Assembly: GCA_902800495.1 (NCBI GenBank)
Contig: CADCET010000016.1
Location: 1 to 54,010 of the forward strand
Reading direction: 5' to 3'
DNA: 54,010 nucleotides
Source: an uncultured Prevotellaceae bacterium
Lineage (GTDB): Bacteria > Bacteroidota > Bacteroidia > Bacteroidales > Bacteroidaceae
A model generated the notes under the pieces. It was not told the DNA's origin and did not search any database. It worked only from the letters and a program-made list of their open reading frames with translations. Positions 16,186 through 24,623 of this stretch are shown here, in pieces. The position numbers were made by a program, and so were the translations under genes. The stretch's first letter is position 1, and the number at the start of each line of letters is the position of its first letter.

Positions 16186-16193
16186 CAAAGGTA
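16186..16193 (-). promoter_or_regulatory. -7 box for the DUF4738 lipoprotein
   Basis: The minus strand reads TACCTTTG then CGGC, 22 nt upstream of the ATG. Confidence 0.6.
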
Positions 16194-16230
16194 ACAATAA
16201 TTTACGAGAAAAGCGAATAATCGCCACAAA

Positions 16231-16261
16231 AAATGCCCGCAACTATTCATTGCGGGCATTT
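16231..16261 (-). terminator. Terminator after the DUF4890 gene
   Basis: The arms 16231-16242 and 16250-16261 (TTGCGGGCATTT) are a perfect 12-bp stem with a 7-nt loop. On the minus strand it is followed by a T run (TTTTTTTG). Confidence 0.8.
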
Positions 16262-16371
16262 GCTATCCTTATCTTTTACCTGGATTAATACTCATCAAAG
16301 GAGGCACGCTTGCCTTTCAAAAACACTATGTTAACCTAAATCACTATGATACGAATATTCAATTATTAACT

Positions 16372-16851
16372 CTAATTTCTACGGGGACCACCGCGACGGC
16401 CACCTTCCTGACGGCGCTTGGCCTCGTCGGCTTTATATGCTTCATACTGCTCGGGAGTCATGATCTTCTGCAGCTCTTCGTCATACTGCTTCATTGCCTC
16501 CTCGCGCTCCTTGCGCGCTGCCTCCATCTGCTGCTTCTGTTCCTCAGTCAGTTCAGGACGCTGTCCACCGTTCTGACCTCCACCAAAGCCACCAGGTCTT
16601 GCTCCCGGGCGTCTGCCTCTCTGTCCGCCCATACGGCCACCCATCTTGTCGGCATATTTTGTATTTAATTCAAGTAGCTTGTCTGTCTGCTCCTGGGTCA
16701 GTCCGTATTTCTTGGCTACATTGTCAGTGCGCTGTTTTACCATTTCGGTTCTGTCAAACTGGCGGCGCTCGCCTCTTTGTCGGTTGCCATCCTGAGCCTG
16801 TGCGGCGGTCATTGTCATTACGGCTACGATAGCCAAAATCACTTTTCTCAT
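16372..16851 (-). CDS. DUF4890-like periplasmic protein
   Basis: This 159-residue protein has a signal peptide (MRKVILAIVAVMTMTAAQAQ). The mature part is highly charged and contains two Spy/CpxP-like helical motifs: YGLTQEQTDKLLELNTKYADK and ELTEEQKQQMEAARKEREEAM, plus IMTPEQYEAYKADEAKR. These flank a Gly/Arg-rich low-complexity centre (GGRMGGQRGRRPGARPGGFGGG). This arrangement fits DUF4890 proteins, which I take to be periplasmic helical proteins possibly with chaperone or stress roles. A terminator follows (16231-16261). Confidence 0.75.
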   Translation of the reverse strand: MRKVILAIVAVMTMTAAQAQDGNRQRGERRQFDRTEMVKQRTDNVAKKYGLTQEQTDKLLELNTKYADKMGGRMGGQRGRRPGARPGGFGGGQNGGQRPELTEEQKQQMEAARKEREEAMKQYDEELQKIMTPEQYEAYKADEAKRRQEGGRRGGPRRN

Positions 16852-16950
16852 TTTTCTCAGATTTTAATAGTTATTACTTTCAGTTTGTTTAGTCTGTCAG
16901 TCGCAGCTTGGCCCCGGGATGCCTTGCTTGCTAAAACTATTAATCTGATG

Positions 16951-16958
16951 CAAAATTA
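16951..16958 (-). promoter_or_regulatory. -7 box for the DUF4890 gene
   Basis: The minus strand reads TAATTTTG then CATC, about 100 nt upstream of the ATG, leaving a long leader. Confidence 0.5.
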
Positions 16959-17021
16959 AGGAAAAAGTTTAATCAAATGAAATTTTTTTTTTGAATATTC
17001 GGCCAAATCGCTTTTTTTTCG

Positions 17022-17029
17022 TACCTTTG
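17022..17029 (+). promoter_or_regulatory. -7 box for the DUF4230 pair
   Basis: TACCTTTG then ACGTC, 28 nt upstream of the ATG at 17058. Confidence 0.6.
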
Positions 17030-17057
17030 ACGTCGCATTAAAGATTTTTAAGTACAG

Positions 17058-17765
17058 ATGATGCGTACTATCGTCATAATTGCCACATTTACAGCCGCCG
17101 CTATATTGTCGGGCTGTTCTTGTTCCGGACAGGAAGAGTCTGAACCGGCCACCGTCTACACGTCAGTAGACACCGTGCCTTTGCTCGTCATGCAGATACA
17201 GCAGTGCTCGCGGCTCTACACCACCGAATACAAGGTTCATAAGATTGTGACACACGACGACGTGGTGAACCTCCGCGGCAGTCTGTTCAAGCAGAACATC
17301 AACGTCAAGCTGCCGTTAGGCGACCGCAAGGTGGCCATCCCCATGGACGCCACGCTGAAGGCATACATCGACTTCAGCGGTTTCTCGGCAGCCAACATCG
17401 AGCGCGACGGCCAGAAGATTACCATCGTGCTGCCCGACCCGAAGGTGGTGCTGACCAGCTCGAAGGTGAACCAGCACGAGATACGCTCCTACGTGGGACT
17501 GGTGCGCGCCGGTTTCAGCGACGCCGAGCTGAGCCGCTACGAGCAACAGGGGCGCGAAGCTATCATCCAGAGCATCCCCAGCTTAGGCATCACCGACAGG
17601 GCACGTGCCGACGCCGCCCGCGTGCTTGTGCCGTTGCTTAGTCAGCTGGGGTTCCGCGATACCGACATCACCATTGCCTACCGCAAGGATTTCAAGCCTT
17701 ACGACATACGGAGGTATCTGGAAGTGAAGGGTGAGGGCGCTTCGCCGGTGAAGAGTGAAAAGTGA
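17058..17765 (+). CDS. DUF4230 lipoprotein
   Basis: This 235-residue protein starts with a lipoprotein signal (MMRTIVIIATFTAAAILSGCSCSG, lipobox LSGC). The mature region contains KVHKIVTHDD, PLGDRKVAIPMDATLKAYIDFSGF and ITIVLPDPKVVLTSSKV. These match the DUF4230 pattern (a beta-rich repeat resembling a membrane-proximal stress domain). The C-terminal tail (VKGEGASPVKSEK) is encoded by GTGAAGAGTGAA-type repeats. It is followed 18 nt later by a second DUF4230 gene and is probably part of the same operon. Function unknown. Confidence 0.75.
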   Translation: MMRTIVIIATFTAAAILSGCSCSGQEESEPATVYTSVDTVPLLVMQIQQCSRLYTTEYKVHKIVTHDDVVNLRGSLFKQNINVKLPLGDRKVAIPMDATLKAYIDFSGFSAANIERDGQKITIVLPDPKVVLTSSKVNQHEIRSYVGLVRAGFSDAELSRYEQQGREAIIQSIPSLGITDRARADAARVLVPLLSQLGFRDTDITIAYRKDFKPYDIRRYLEVKGEGASPVKSEK

Positions 17766-17786
17766 AGAAAGAAAAAGTGAAGAATG
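17743..17786. repeat. GTGAAGAGTGAAAAGTGAAG repeats
   Basis: Short tandem GTGAA(G/A) units supply the last codons and stop of the first DUF4230 gene and the gap before the second. Confidence 0.6.
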
Positions 17787-18368
17787 AAGAATGGCATTAA
17801 CATACTGAAGTGGGTGGTACGGGCACTGTTGCTCGTGGTCGTCATCCTTGTGCTGTGGTGGTTGCTCTTTGCCGAGAAGGACAACCATATCGCCTTGGAG
17901 GTTGATGACGGCATCGACGTCACCCCCCAGCAGATAGAGAGCATCCGTGCCATCGGCCAGTGGGAGTTTCTCAGCATCACCACCGAGGAGCTGGTCGACA
18001 CCGTACGCAAAGGGCTGTTCAGCGACGACCACCTGGCACGCATCTACTACGGCACGCTGCGCTTAGGCGTTGACATGAGCCGCGCACAGCTTGAGGCACG
18101 GGGCGACACCGTCGTGGCCACCCTGCCCCGTGTGACGCTGCTCGACAGCAACTTCATCGATGAAGCCCGTACCAAGGCCTTCTTTGAGTCGGGAAGCTGG
18201 AAGCCTGCCGCCCGCGAAGCCCTCTACCGCAAGGCTCGTCGCCAGATGCTGAAACACAGTCTGACGCGCGAGAATCTGGCGACAGCCCGTCAGAACGCCG
18301 ACACCCAACTGCGCCAACTCCTCAAGTCGATGGGATATAACAACATCACAATCACATGGAACAACTAA
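17784..18368 (+). CDS. Membrane-anchored DUF4230 protein
   Basis: This 194-residue protein has a single N-terminal membrane helix (VVRALLLVVVILVLWWLLFA, about 11-30). It is followed by a periplasmic domain with ALEVDDGIDVTPQQIESIRAIGQWEFLSI and DTVVATLPRVTLLDSNFI, which fits DUF4230. Its partner upstream is a lipoprotein of the same family, so the two may form an envelope pair. The 3' end overlaps the start of the AGCS symporter by 13 bp, indicating translational coupling. Confidence 0.75.
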   Translation: MKNGINILKWVVRALLLVVVILVLWWLLFAEKDNHIALEVDDGIDVTPQQIESIRAIGQWEFLSITTEELVDTVRKGLFSDDHLARIYYGTLRLGVDMSRAQLEARGDTVVATLPRVTLLDSNFIDEARTKAFFESGSWKPAAREALYRKARRQMLKHSLTRENLATARQNADTQLRQLLKSMGYNNITITWNN

Positions 18369-19708
18369 ACTCGATACTGACTGAAGTGAGCGGCTGGCTC
18401 TGGGGCTGGCCCATGATTATATTATTATTAGGTACGCACGTGTACCTTACTATTATCCTACGTTTCCCCCAGCGTAAGATCTTCACCGCCATCCGTCTGT
18501 CGGTAAAACGCGACCCTGACGCCTCGGGCGACGTGTCGCAGTTCGGCTCGTTAGCCACAGCCTTAGCCGCCACCATCGGCACGGGCAACATCATCGGCGT
18601 GGCTACGGCCATTGCCCTTGGCGGTCCGGGGGCTGTCCTGTGGTGCTGGCTGACGGGCGTCTTCGGCATCTCGACGAAATACGCCGAGGGACTATTGGCT
18701 ATCAAGTATCGCGAAAAGACGGCCAACGGACGGATGCTCGGCGGTCCGATGTACGCCCTGGAGCGCGGCCTCGGCTGGAAATGGCTCGCCGTTCTCTTCG
18801 CCGCGTTCACGGCCTTGGCCTCCTTCGGCATCGGCAACACCGTACAGGCCAACGCCATAGCCACTGTCGCCCACGAGACTTACCAGATAGCCCCCGCACT
18901 GACGGGAGCCGTCGTCTGCCTGCTGACGGGTGCCGTCGTCATCGGCGGTGTCAAGAGCATCGCCCGCGTCTGCGGACTGTTAGTGCCGTTCATGGCTCTG
19001 CTCTACGTCTTGGGCTGCATCTACATCCTCTGCGTCAATGCCGCTTTCCTGTGGCCCGCCGTACAGCTCATCGTCACCTCCGCCTTCTCGCCACAGGCTG
19101 CCGGCGGCGGTTTCATCGGCACCACGGTGATGATGGCCGCCCGCTACGGCATTGCCCGCGGACTCTTCTCCAACGAGTCGGGCATGGGCTCGGCACCCAT
19201 CGTGGCCGCTGCCGCCCAGACGCGCAACCCCGTGCGCCAGGCTTTGGTATCTTCGAGCGGCACGTTCTGGGACACCGTCGTCATCTGCGCCCTCACCGGT
19301 CTGGTCATCGTCAGCAGCGTACTGGCCTACCCCGACATCACGTTCGACAACGGTGCCACCCTGACCAAGGCCGCCTTCTCGAAGATTCCCGTCGTGGGCA
19401 CACCTCTGCTCACCTTCGGCCTGCTCACCTTCGCCTTCTCCACCATCCTCGGCTGGTGCTACTATGGCGAACGAGCCGTCGAGTACCTACGCGGCCGTCG
19501 CTGGGTCATCGTCTACCGCCTGCTCTACATCGCCGCCCTCTTCGTGGGCAGCATCATGAACCTCACCGTCGTCTGGAACCTGGCCGACTGCATGAACGCG
19601 CTGATGGCCATCCCCAACCTGCTGTCGCTCCTCTTCCTCAGCGGCATCCTCGTCCACGAGACGCGCAAGTACCTCTGGCGCGACCGTCTCGACCGCCTGA
19701 TGGACTGA
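18356..19708 (+). CDS. Alanine/glycine:cation symporter (AGCS family)
   Basis: This is a 450-residue integral membrane protein with roughly ten to eleven hydrophobic segments. Family-defining stretches include FGSLATALAATIGTGNIIGVATAIALGGPGAVLWCWLTGVFGISTKYAE and a later RGLFSNESGMGSAPIVAAAAQT motif. AGCS carriers import alanine or glycine with sodium. It overlaps the upstream DUF4230 gene by 13 bp. After its stop come degraded sequence and hairpin repeats. Confidence 0.93.
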   Translation: MEQLNSILTEVSGWLWGWPMIILLLGTHVYLTIILRFPQRKIFTAIRLSVKRDPDASGDVSQFGSLATALAATIGTGNIIGVATAIALGGPGAVLWCWLTGVFGISTKYAEGLLAIKYREKTANGRMLGGPMYALERGLGWKWLAVLFAAFTALASFGIGNTVQANAIATVAHETYQIAPALTGAVVCLLTGAVVIGGVKSIARVCGLLVPFMALLYVLGCIYILCVNAAFLWPAVQLIVTSAFSPQAAGGGFIGTTVMMAARYGIARGLFSNESGMGSAPIVAAAAQTRNPVRQALVSSSGTFWDTVVICALTGLVIVSSVLAYPDITFDNGATLTKAAFSKIPVVGTPLLTFGLLTFAFSTILGWCYYGERAVEYLRGRRWVIVYRLLYIAALFVGSIMNLTVVWNLADCMNALMAIPNLLSLLFLSGILVHETRKYLWRDRLDRLMD

Positions 19709-19711
19709 CAT

Positions 19712-19842
19712 TTTGCCGTAGGCTATACCGACGCCGACGGACGACACGCCAAGGTGCGCTTCACGACGCCCGATACCGGCAACCAGACCATCACCATACG
19801 TCCCCTACGTCACCGACCGCGACAGCGTGGGGGTGTGGTAAG
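19712..19842 (+). pseudogene. Degraded coding fragment
   Basis: A frame reading GYTDADGRHAKVRFTTPD, followed after a one-base shift by YVTDRDSVGVW and a stop, looks like the tail of a lost secreted or repeat-domain gene. There is no start codon and the frame is broken. The parent gene is not identified. Confidence 0.3.
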
Positions 19843-19850
19843 GTGCCGCT

Positions 19851-19947
19851 TATTCGTCCACGAAACACCTAAAATACCGTTTCGTGGACAAATAGACACC
19901 GCTTATTCGTCCACGAAACACCCAAAACACCGTTTCGTGGACAAATA
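19851..19947. repeat. Two tandem 53-nt hairpin units
   Basis: Unit 1 has arms 19851-19866 and 19879-19894, and unit 2 has arms 19904-19919 and 19932-19947. Each stem is 16 bp with one mismatch (TATTCGTCCACGAAAC) around a 12-nt loop. The units are nearly identical, differing at two loop positions. Confidence 0.85.
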
Positions 19948-19989
19948 AAGCGACAAAACATTTGGCTGATTCATGCTTTTTTTGATATT

Positions 19990-20181
19990 TTGCAGCCAGA
20001 TACCAAAGTCAACATTCCGTATGAGGAAACGCTCAGAAGGCGTATCAACTGGATGACAGAACACGTCAGCAGTCGCCACAACGTCCAGATGACACTTGTC
20101 ACCACCTACGGTCTGAAATATGGCCTGCATAGCGGCATCTTCCAGCGTGTCGTTACACTTGAAAGCCTGTTCGCCTATTAG
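19990..20181 (+). pseudogene. Fragment resembling C-terminus of a Bacteroidota AAA ATPase
   Basis: The 63-codon frame contains TLRRRINWMTEHVSSR and MTLVTTYGLKYGLHSG and ends VVTLESLFAY. From memory this resembles the end of the large Bacteroidota ATP-binding proteins that finish LVTTYG...VTLDELF. No upstream ATPase sequence remains. A gene remnant is likelier than a small protein. Confidence 0.35.
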
Positions 20182-20198
20182 TATGTTACACACAAAAA

Positions 20199-20228
20199 GT
20201 GGCGACGAGCATCACGACTCGTCGCCAC
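20199..20228 (-). terminator. Terminator of the T9SS cargo/companion operon
   Basis: The arms 20199-20209 and 20218-20228 (CTCGTCGCCAC) form a perfect 11-bp stem with an 8-nt loop. On the minus strand it is followed by TTTTTGTG. It lies about 90 nt after the companion ORF. Confidence 0.8.
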
Positions 20229-20318
20229 CCAATTCACATTTAATACTAACTTAAAACTACGACGGCGGTGCAGCCCTCACGGTCTCCCCGCCCGCCCTTT
20301 TATTATGAATGAACAAGA

Positions 20319-20474
20319 TTACTCCTCCCAGAGATCTTCGTCTTCACGGCTCTCAGCACCTGAAGCATCAGTAACATCGTCACCATAACCCAGCGTTGAA
20401 CCGGCCAACATCTGCTGCTGAATGGCTACCTCAACAACTTCAGTTACAGGAATCATATATATTTTCTTTTTCAT
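20319..20474 (-). CDS. Small companion ORF of T9SS cargo (copy 1, 51 codons)
   Basis: The ORF starts at an ATG (20474) with a perfect GGAGG at 20483-20487, 8 nt upstream. It begins 18 nt after the stop of the T9SS-tailed protein. The peptide starts MKKKIYMIPVTEVVEV, has QQQMLAGSTLGYGDD in the middle and ends acidic (ESREDEDLWEE). It has no signal peptide or membrane segment. The same plan (MKK-x-Y-M-x-P-x-T-E, LAGS, SR-acidic-DL) appears in the ORF at 46966-47154, also placed behind a T9SS cargo. A 5'-truncated relative lies at 25912-25995. Function unknown. Confidence 0.7.
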   Translation of the reverse strand: MKKKIYMIPVTEVVEVAIQQQMLAGSTLGYGDDVTDASGAESREDEDLWEE

Positions 20475-20482
20475 ATTTTTGT

Positions 20483-20487
20483 CCTCC
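20483..20487 (-). promoter_or_regulatory. Strong Shine-Dalgarno of companion ORF copy 1
   Basis: GGAGG sits 8 nt before the ATG. Strong Shine-Dalgarno sites are rare in Bacteroidota, and the other companion ORF has the same site at the same spacing. Confidence 0.7.
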
Positions 20488-20492
20488 TTCTT

Positions 20493-22541
20493 TTACTTAA
20501 CGATTACCTTCTTACCATTTTGAATGTACAGACCCTTCGTGGGCTGAGCTACGCGCTGCCCTTTCAGGTTGTAAACTTCTTTGTTCTCTATTTCTTTATT
20601 CTTTAGCGTAGCGCCAATGCCTGTAGCGTCGCCGAACGTGAGCGTCAGCTCGCGAGCCATTGAAAGGTCAGCATAGCGCAGATAAGCCTTTCCGGCGGGA
20701 ATGGTGCTGGCGGCAGTCACCTTATGGAACTGGCCACCCTGCAGGATGTAAGTCTCATTTGCTTCGACAGCAGTAGCTGTTACGGCTGCCTGTAGCTTGT
20801 TCGTTGCGCTGATGTCAGCGCCTGTGGCAGCCACAGGAATGGCGTAAGTCTCGCTAGCCGTACCCTTCAGAATCAAGCCAGTACCAGCAGCCACTGCCTC
20901 TGTCACTTCCTCCAGCGTAACAGTCTCTTTTGTCAGTTCCGTCACCTGATACGCCTTCAAGCCAGCAGGCAGGTTAGCGCAGTCGAGAGCGTAAGCCGAA
21001 GCAATGGTGCCATAGCCAGAGGTGGGAATAGCAGCCTTCTGAGTAGAAGCCTTGACCAAAATATAATCAATATCAGCCGATTGATTGAACTTACCACTAC
21101 CCTGGTCTTTACCTGAAATGCTGATAGGCGTTGCTGCTGCTATTGTGAAAGTTTCGTCCTTTACACCAGCGGCTGTAATTGTCACCAATGCGGTGGGGAA
21201 TACTGATGTATCGGAGCAGTCACCAACCACTACGTTACGCTGGGCATTAGCCGTCACATTAGAAATCAAACGATAATCGCCTGCAGGCAATGTTCCTAAA
21301 CGAATAACGGAATTATTGTCATATTTGACACCACCAGTAATATAGCCTGTACTACCATTAGAATAGGCAGTATTGGTTCCTGCGCTCTCATTAGGTTCAC
21401 CAAAGTACACTACGCTATAATCAGGATTGGTGTAAGCAATAGTCTTGTTGAAAACCTGTCCGTCGGTAAAGGTCCCGCTTTCGCCAAATGTAGCAACATT
21501 GTCAGCCACATAGTACACTCCGTCTTTCTGTACATACATCGGATAGGTATAAGTCCATGCGCAAATTTTTGCGTCAGTTTCCGTCAATTTTGTCTCGATA
21601 GGCTCCTGTGCAACACCACCGACGTTTCTTGTAATTTTTAGTGTAGCGGTATAGGGAGCACGTACGGGAACATTTAGGACGTTATTTGCAGCATTTGCAA
21701 CCAGCTTCATTGAAGGAGCCTCAGCAGCAGTAATTAGATAATGCTTACCTTCATACGTTTCCTCGCCGTCAACTGCAGTAAGTGCAGTAATTGTTGCGCC
21801 AACGGCACTTGTTCCAGCAACAGATTTTACAGTCGTACTATTAAGTTGGTAATTAATTGTATAACCTGCATTTGTAACTGCTTGTGCTTCTTGTTGTATT
21901 TTCATACTTGAAAGATAAGTATTCAAATCTCCCTTAGCACGATTAATATTAATAGATGCAGTGATACTCGTTGTTACGTCATGAAAAAGATTAACTGCTT
22001 CGGAAAGAGTAAAAGACGCCTTGTTTGTACCATCTCTACCAGATAGGGTCATTGCAGTCAATTGATCTTTGGAAGTGTCTATCTCCATGTGAACTGTCCA
22101 TAGATCATTGTTACGATTACCGTTACTCTTACCACATGCATTACTGATGGTATTCTCGTTTCCGTTAATAATAACCTTACCCAGCTGATTTTGCTGGTTA
22201 AACCAAATCTGAATATCATCACCAATGCCATAAGTGGTATAATTGCTGGCATCACCAGTATTATTGCCTGTATTAAATACAAAATCAATAGTAAGCAGAG
22301 AGTATTCTGTAAATGAAAACGTTTTGGAAGTACTTCTACCTCCATTACCGCTCAACTTTATGCCTTCTCCTTCTTGATAATAGGCATTTCCTCCCCAATT
22401 ACCAGATCCAATGTCAGATGAACTCCAATTCGTAACATAGCCGCGTTCATAAACTGTTGTAGCATCCGCCCACGCCACACTCGTCCCCACGAGCATACTG
22501 ACCGCCACGAGGAACGTTTTCATTAGTAGTTGTTTTTTCAT
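20493..22541 (-). CDS. Large secreted protein with T9SS-like C-terminal tail
   Basis: This 682-residue protein has a signal peptide (MKKQLLMKTFLVAVSMLVGTSVAWA). The N-terminal half is a Ser/Gly/Asn-rich beta domain (YVTNWSSSDIGSGNWGGNAYYQEGEG), possibly a carbohydrate-binding jelly roll. Next come MucBP-like repeats (YTINYQLNSTTVKSVAGTS) and a Thr/Ala-rich region. The end, VYNLKGQRVAQPTKGLYIQNGKKVIVK-like, is the type found as a Por/T9SS sorting tail. The start is placed at 22541 (MKKQLLMK). The longer frame from 22592 adds an unlikely leader. It is transcribed from 22649-22680 with a leader of about 100 nt. Confidence 0.75.
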   Translation of the reverse strand: MKKQLLMKTFLVAVSMLVGTSVAWADATTVYERGYVTNWSSSDIGSGNWGGNAYYQEGEGIKLSGNGGRSTSKTFSFTEYSLLTIDFVFNTGNNTGDASNYTTYGIGDDIQIWFNQQNQLGKVIINGNENTISNACGKSNGNRNNDLWTVHMEIDTSKDQLTAMTLSGRDGTNKASFTLSEAVNLFHDVTTSITASININRAKGDLNTYLSSMKIQQEAQAVTNAGYTINYQLNSTTVKSVAGTSAVGATITALTAVDGEETYEGKHYLITAAEAPSMKLVANAANNVLNVPVRAPYTATLKITRNVGGVAQEPIETKLTETDAKICAWTYTYPMYVQKDGVYYVADNVATFGESGTFTDGQVFNKTIAYTNPDYSVVYFGEPNESAGTNTAYSNGSTGYITGGVKYDNNSVIRLGTLPAGDYRLISNVTANAQRNVVVGDCSDTSVFPTALVTITAAGVKDETFTIAAATPISISGKDQGSGKFNQSADIDYILVKASTQKAAIPTSGYGTIASAYALDCANLPAGLKAYQVTELTKETVTLEEVTEAVAAGTGLILKGTASETYAIPVAATGADISATNKLQAAVTATAVEANETYILQGGQFHKVTAASTIPAGKAYLRYADLSMARELTLTFGDATGIGATLKNKEIENKEVYNLKGQRVAQPTKGLYIQNGKKVIVK

Positions 22542-22648
22542 ACTTTTTTTGTAGTTGTTATTAATAAGAGTCAAATTCTTTTCCCTGACCATAATTGCCT
22601 CACACCTTAAACGTGCTCGAGAGGAGCTGGTTTACACCAACGCCGCCG

Positions 22649-22680
22649 CAAAAATACGAACTTTTTTCATAACGGCCAAA
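22649..22680 (-). promoter_or_regulatory. Promoter of the T9SS cargo/companion operon
   Basis: The minus-strand TTTG (22677-22680) is 20 nt before TATTTTTG (22649-22656). Good consensus match. Confidence 0.65.
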
Positions 22681-22681
22681 G

Positions 22682-22733
22682 AAAAAGCCGCGAATTTCGC
22701 TGTCTGTCAAAAATCACGGCTTTTTAGCACAAT
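22682..22733. terminator. Imperfect hairpin upstream of the T9SS cargo promoter
   Basis: AAAAAGCCGCG and CACGGCTTTTT pair around a long loop with A/T runs on both sides, so it could terminate transcription from either direction. Confidence 0.4.
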
Positions 22734-22791
22734 TCTATTGGAAACGAATTAGCGTAATAACCATAATTTGTTCATAATTACATTCTTTTAG

Positions 22792-22828
22792 GGAAAACAA
22801 TGAGAAAGAATGAGAAAGAATTATTTTC
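22792..22828. repeat. Partial copy of the GGAAAACAATGAGAAAG element
   Basis: 37 bp here are identical to 24962-24998. The preceding 40 bp (from about 22752) are a more diverged match to the same element. Confidence 0.8.
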
Positions 22829-22990
22829 CAACAATGACAAGGAATAATTCCCCAAATCCCATATTCCTTAGGACAAAAAAAGGCCAAGAATTTCGCTGCC
22901 CGGAGTAGCATGAAAGGAATTTCAAGGCGTTTTTATTCTAAAAGAATTATTTTTTTTGAATAAAATATGTCCTCTTTGGAAATAATTTTG

Positions 22991-22998
22991 TACCTTTG
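22991..22998 (+). promoter_or_regulatory. -7 box for the first AAA ATPase
   Basis: TACCTTTG followed by CGCC, 28 nt upstream of the ATG at 23027. Confidence 0.55.
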
Positions 22999-23026
22999 CG
23001 CCATCATATCACAAAAGTGAACTATC

Positions 23027-24166
23027 ATGGCAAAGATTCCAAATCCCTTCATCGTCACAGGTAAGATTCCCCCTGCCCTTTTTTGCGACCGCGAGTCTGA
23101 AACTGCCGACTTGGCAAAGTTTCTGAACAATGAGGAAAACGTGGTACTAATGTCACAACGTCGCATGGGCAAGACCAAATTGGTGGAGCACTGCTTTGAG
23201 AGGCAGACGGTGGCCAGCAACAGTCTGCTCATCAGCATCGACATACTCCACACTACGTCGTTCCAGGAGTTTATCCAGGTCTTCGGGGGCGCGGTATTCG
23301 ATGCCGTGGCTAAGCGCAACACACGCCTGATGAAGCTTTTCACTTCCACTCTGCGCTCGCTCAGTGCCAGCTTCGGCTACGACCCGGTGCAGAACACCCC
23401 CACGTTCGACATCAGACTGGGCGACATCTCGATGCCAGAGTACACACTTAGAGAGATATTCCAATACATCGAACAAGCTGGAAAGCGGTGCATCATCGTG
23501 ATTGACGAATTTCAACAGGTGACAAAATATGCTGAGAAGAACGTCGAGGCCCTTCTGCGCACCCATATACAAAACCTCAGCAACGCCAATTTCGTTTTTT
23601 CTGGATCACAGCGCCGTCTTATGGAGGAAATGTTTTTCTCCGAGAAACGACCTTTCTACATGAGTGCGCGGAGCATACAACTGACACCCATCCCCTTCGA
23701 CATCTACTGTAATTTCGCCATGCGCAATTTCCGCAATGCCGGGAAGACAATTGCCGAGGATGCCGTCAGCCATGTGTACGACACCTTCATGGGTGTGACG
23801 CTCTATCTACAGCGCATCATGAAAGATGCTTTTAGCATGACAGCTACGGGCGACACCTGCGACAGAGCCACGGTGGAACGTCTCGTGGCCGACTATGTGC
23901 TGGAATGCGAGCCGAGGTTGCGCGAGCAGATGGCTTTCGTCACCGAAGCACAAAAAGAACTGCTCTATGCCGTAAGTGAAGAGCAGGAACCCGTGAAGAG
24001 CATCACCGCCTCAACCTTCATCAAGCGCCACAGGCTGAAGTCGCCCAGCGCCGTACAGGCAGCATCGAAAAGGCTTCTCGAATACGATCTCCTCACACGC
24101 CACGAAGGCCGTTACTCTATCGCCGATCCACTGCTGGCACTATGGCTGAAAACAAACAGATTGTAA
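23027..24166 (+). CDS. AAA ATPase of the archaeal-ATPase type (paralog 1)
   Basis: This 379-residue protein has a P-loop of the ATPase_2 type, SQRRMGKTKL (about 42-51), and Walker B IIVIDEFQQV (about 155-164). FVFSGSQRRLM is the sensor 1-like strand, and a C-terminal winged-helix segment (TASTFIKRHRLKSPSAVQAASKRLLEYDLL) follows. This family (PF01637-like STAND/AAA ATPases) is common in accessory regions of Bacteroidota. Its role is mostly unproven, with suggestions of mobile-element or defence links. A close paralog lies at 26150-27268, with a decayed toxin-antitoxin locus between them. Confidence 0.85.
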   Translation: MAKIPNPFIVTGKIPPALFCDRESETADLAKFLNNEENVVLMSQRRMGKTKLVEHCFERQTVASNSLLISIDILHTTSFQEFIQVFGGAVFDAVAKRNTRLMKLFTSTLRSLSASFGYDPVQNTPTFDIRLGDISMPEYTLREIFQYIEQAGKRCIIVIDEFQQVTKYAEKNVEALLRTHIQNLSNANFVFSGSQRRLMEEMFFSEKRPFYMSARSIQLTPIPFDIYCNFAMRNFRNAGKTIAEDAVSHVYDTFMGVTLYLQRIMKDAFSMTATGDTCDRATVERLVADYVLECEPRLREQMAFVTEAQKELLYAVSEEQEPVKSITASTFIKRHRLKSPSAVQAASKRLLEYDLLTRHEGRYSIADPLLALWLKTNRL

Positions 24167-24623
24167 ATCACGCCGGGCGAATACATCAAGAACTAATATA
24201 TCACTGCTGCGCAGGTATCGGCCGTGCCGAGGGAGATGCAGACGAGTCAGTGATTTGAATTCGGCTGCAAAGGTAATGGCTTTTCGCTGATCCTGCAAGC
24301 GTCTGGCGTGCCCTCGTGGAATCCTAAGATCGTATCTGTCTGATACGCAGCGGTATTTAGAAACGAATTCTTGCGTCCCGATGGTAGCAAGAGCGGCCAA
24401 GCCGAGCGGCCATCATCATCCGTAATTTCCATAATACTGGAGAAGAGTCCGTAAAAGTCCGTAAAGTCCGATGCAAACCAAAAGCGTCCCGCGTGCGCGT
24501 ACGCACGTTTACATGCAGGACTGTCGTTTGGTGACACCTCTAACACCAACACTGATTATCAGTGGGTTAGCAAGAAGTCTACCCGCACCAGTGGTCGCAC
24601 CAAGTGGCACACCAAGTGTCGCA

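Larger units (their letters stand above)
19709..20318. other. Gene debris and repeat region after the symporter
   Basis: This stretch has no intact gene. It contains a short degraded coding-like piece (about 19712-19842), two tandem 53-nt hairpin units (19851-19947), a fragment resembling the C-terminus of an AAA ATPase (19990-20181), and the terminator of the T9SS cargo operon (20199-20228). Confidence 0.6.
22542..23026. other. Non-coding A+T-rich spacer between divergent genes
   Basis: No gene is supported. The region holds the cargo promoter, the hairpin at 22682-22733, a partial copy of the 68-bp element (22752-22828) and the promoter of the first AAA ATPase. Confidence 0.65.

Noticed and set aside
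19851-19947. attC or integron recombination sites
   Set aside because: No integrase is nearby, and the stems lack the bulged core sites expected of attC. They look like plain palindromes.
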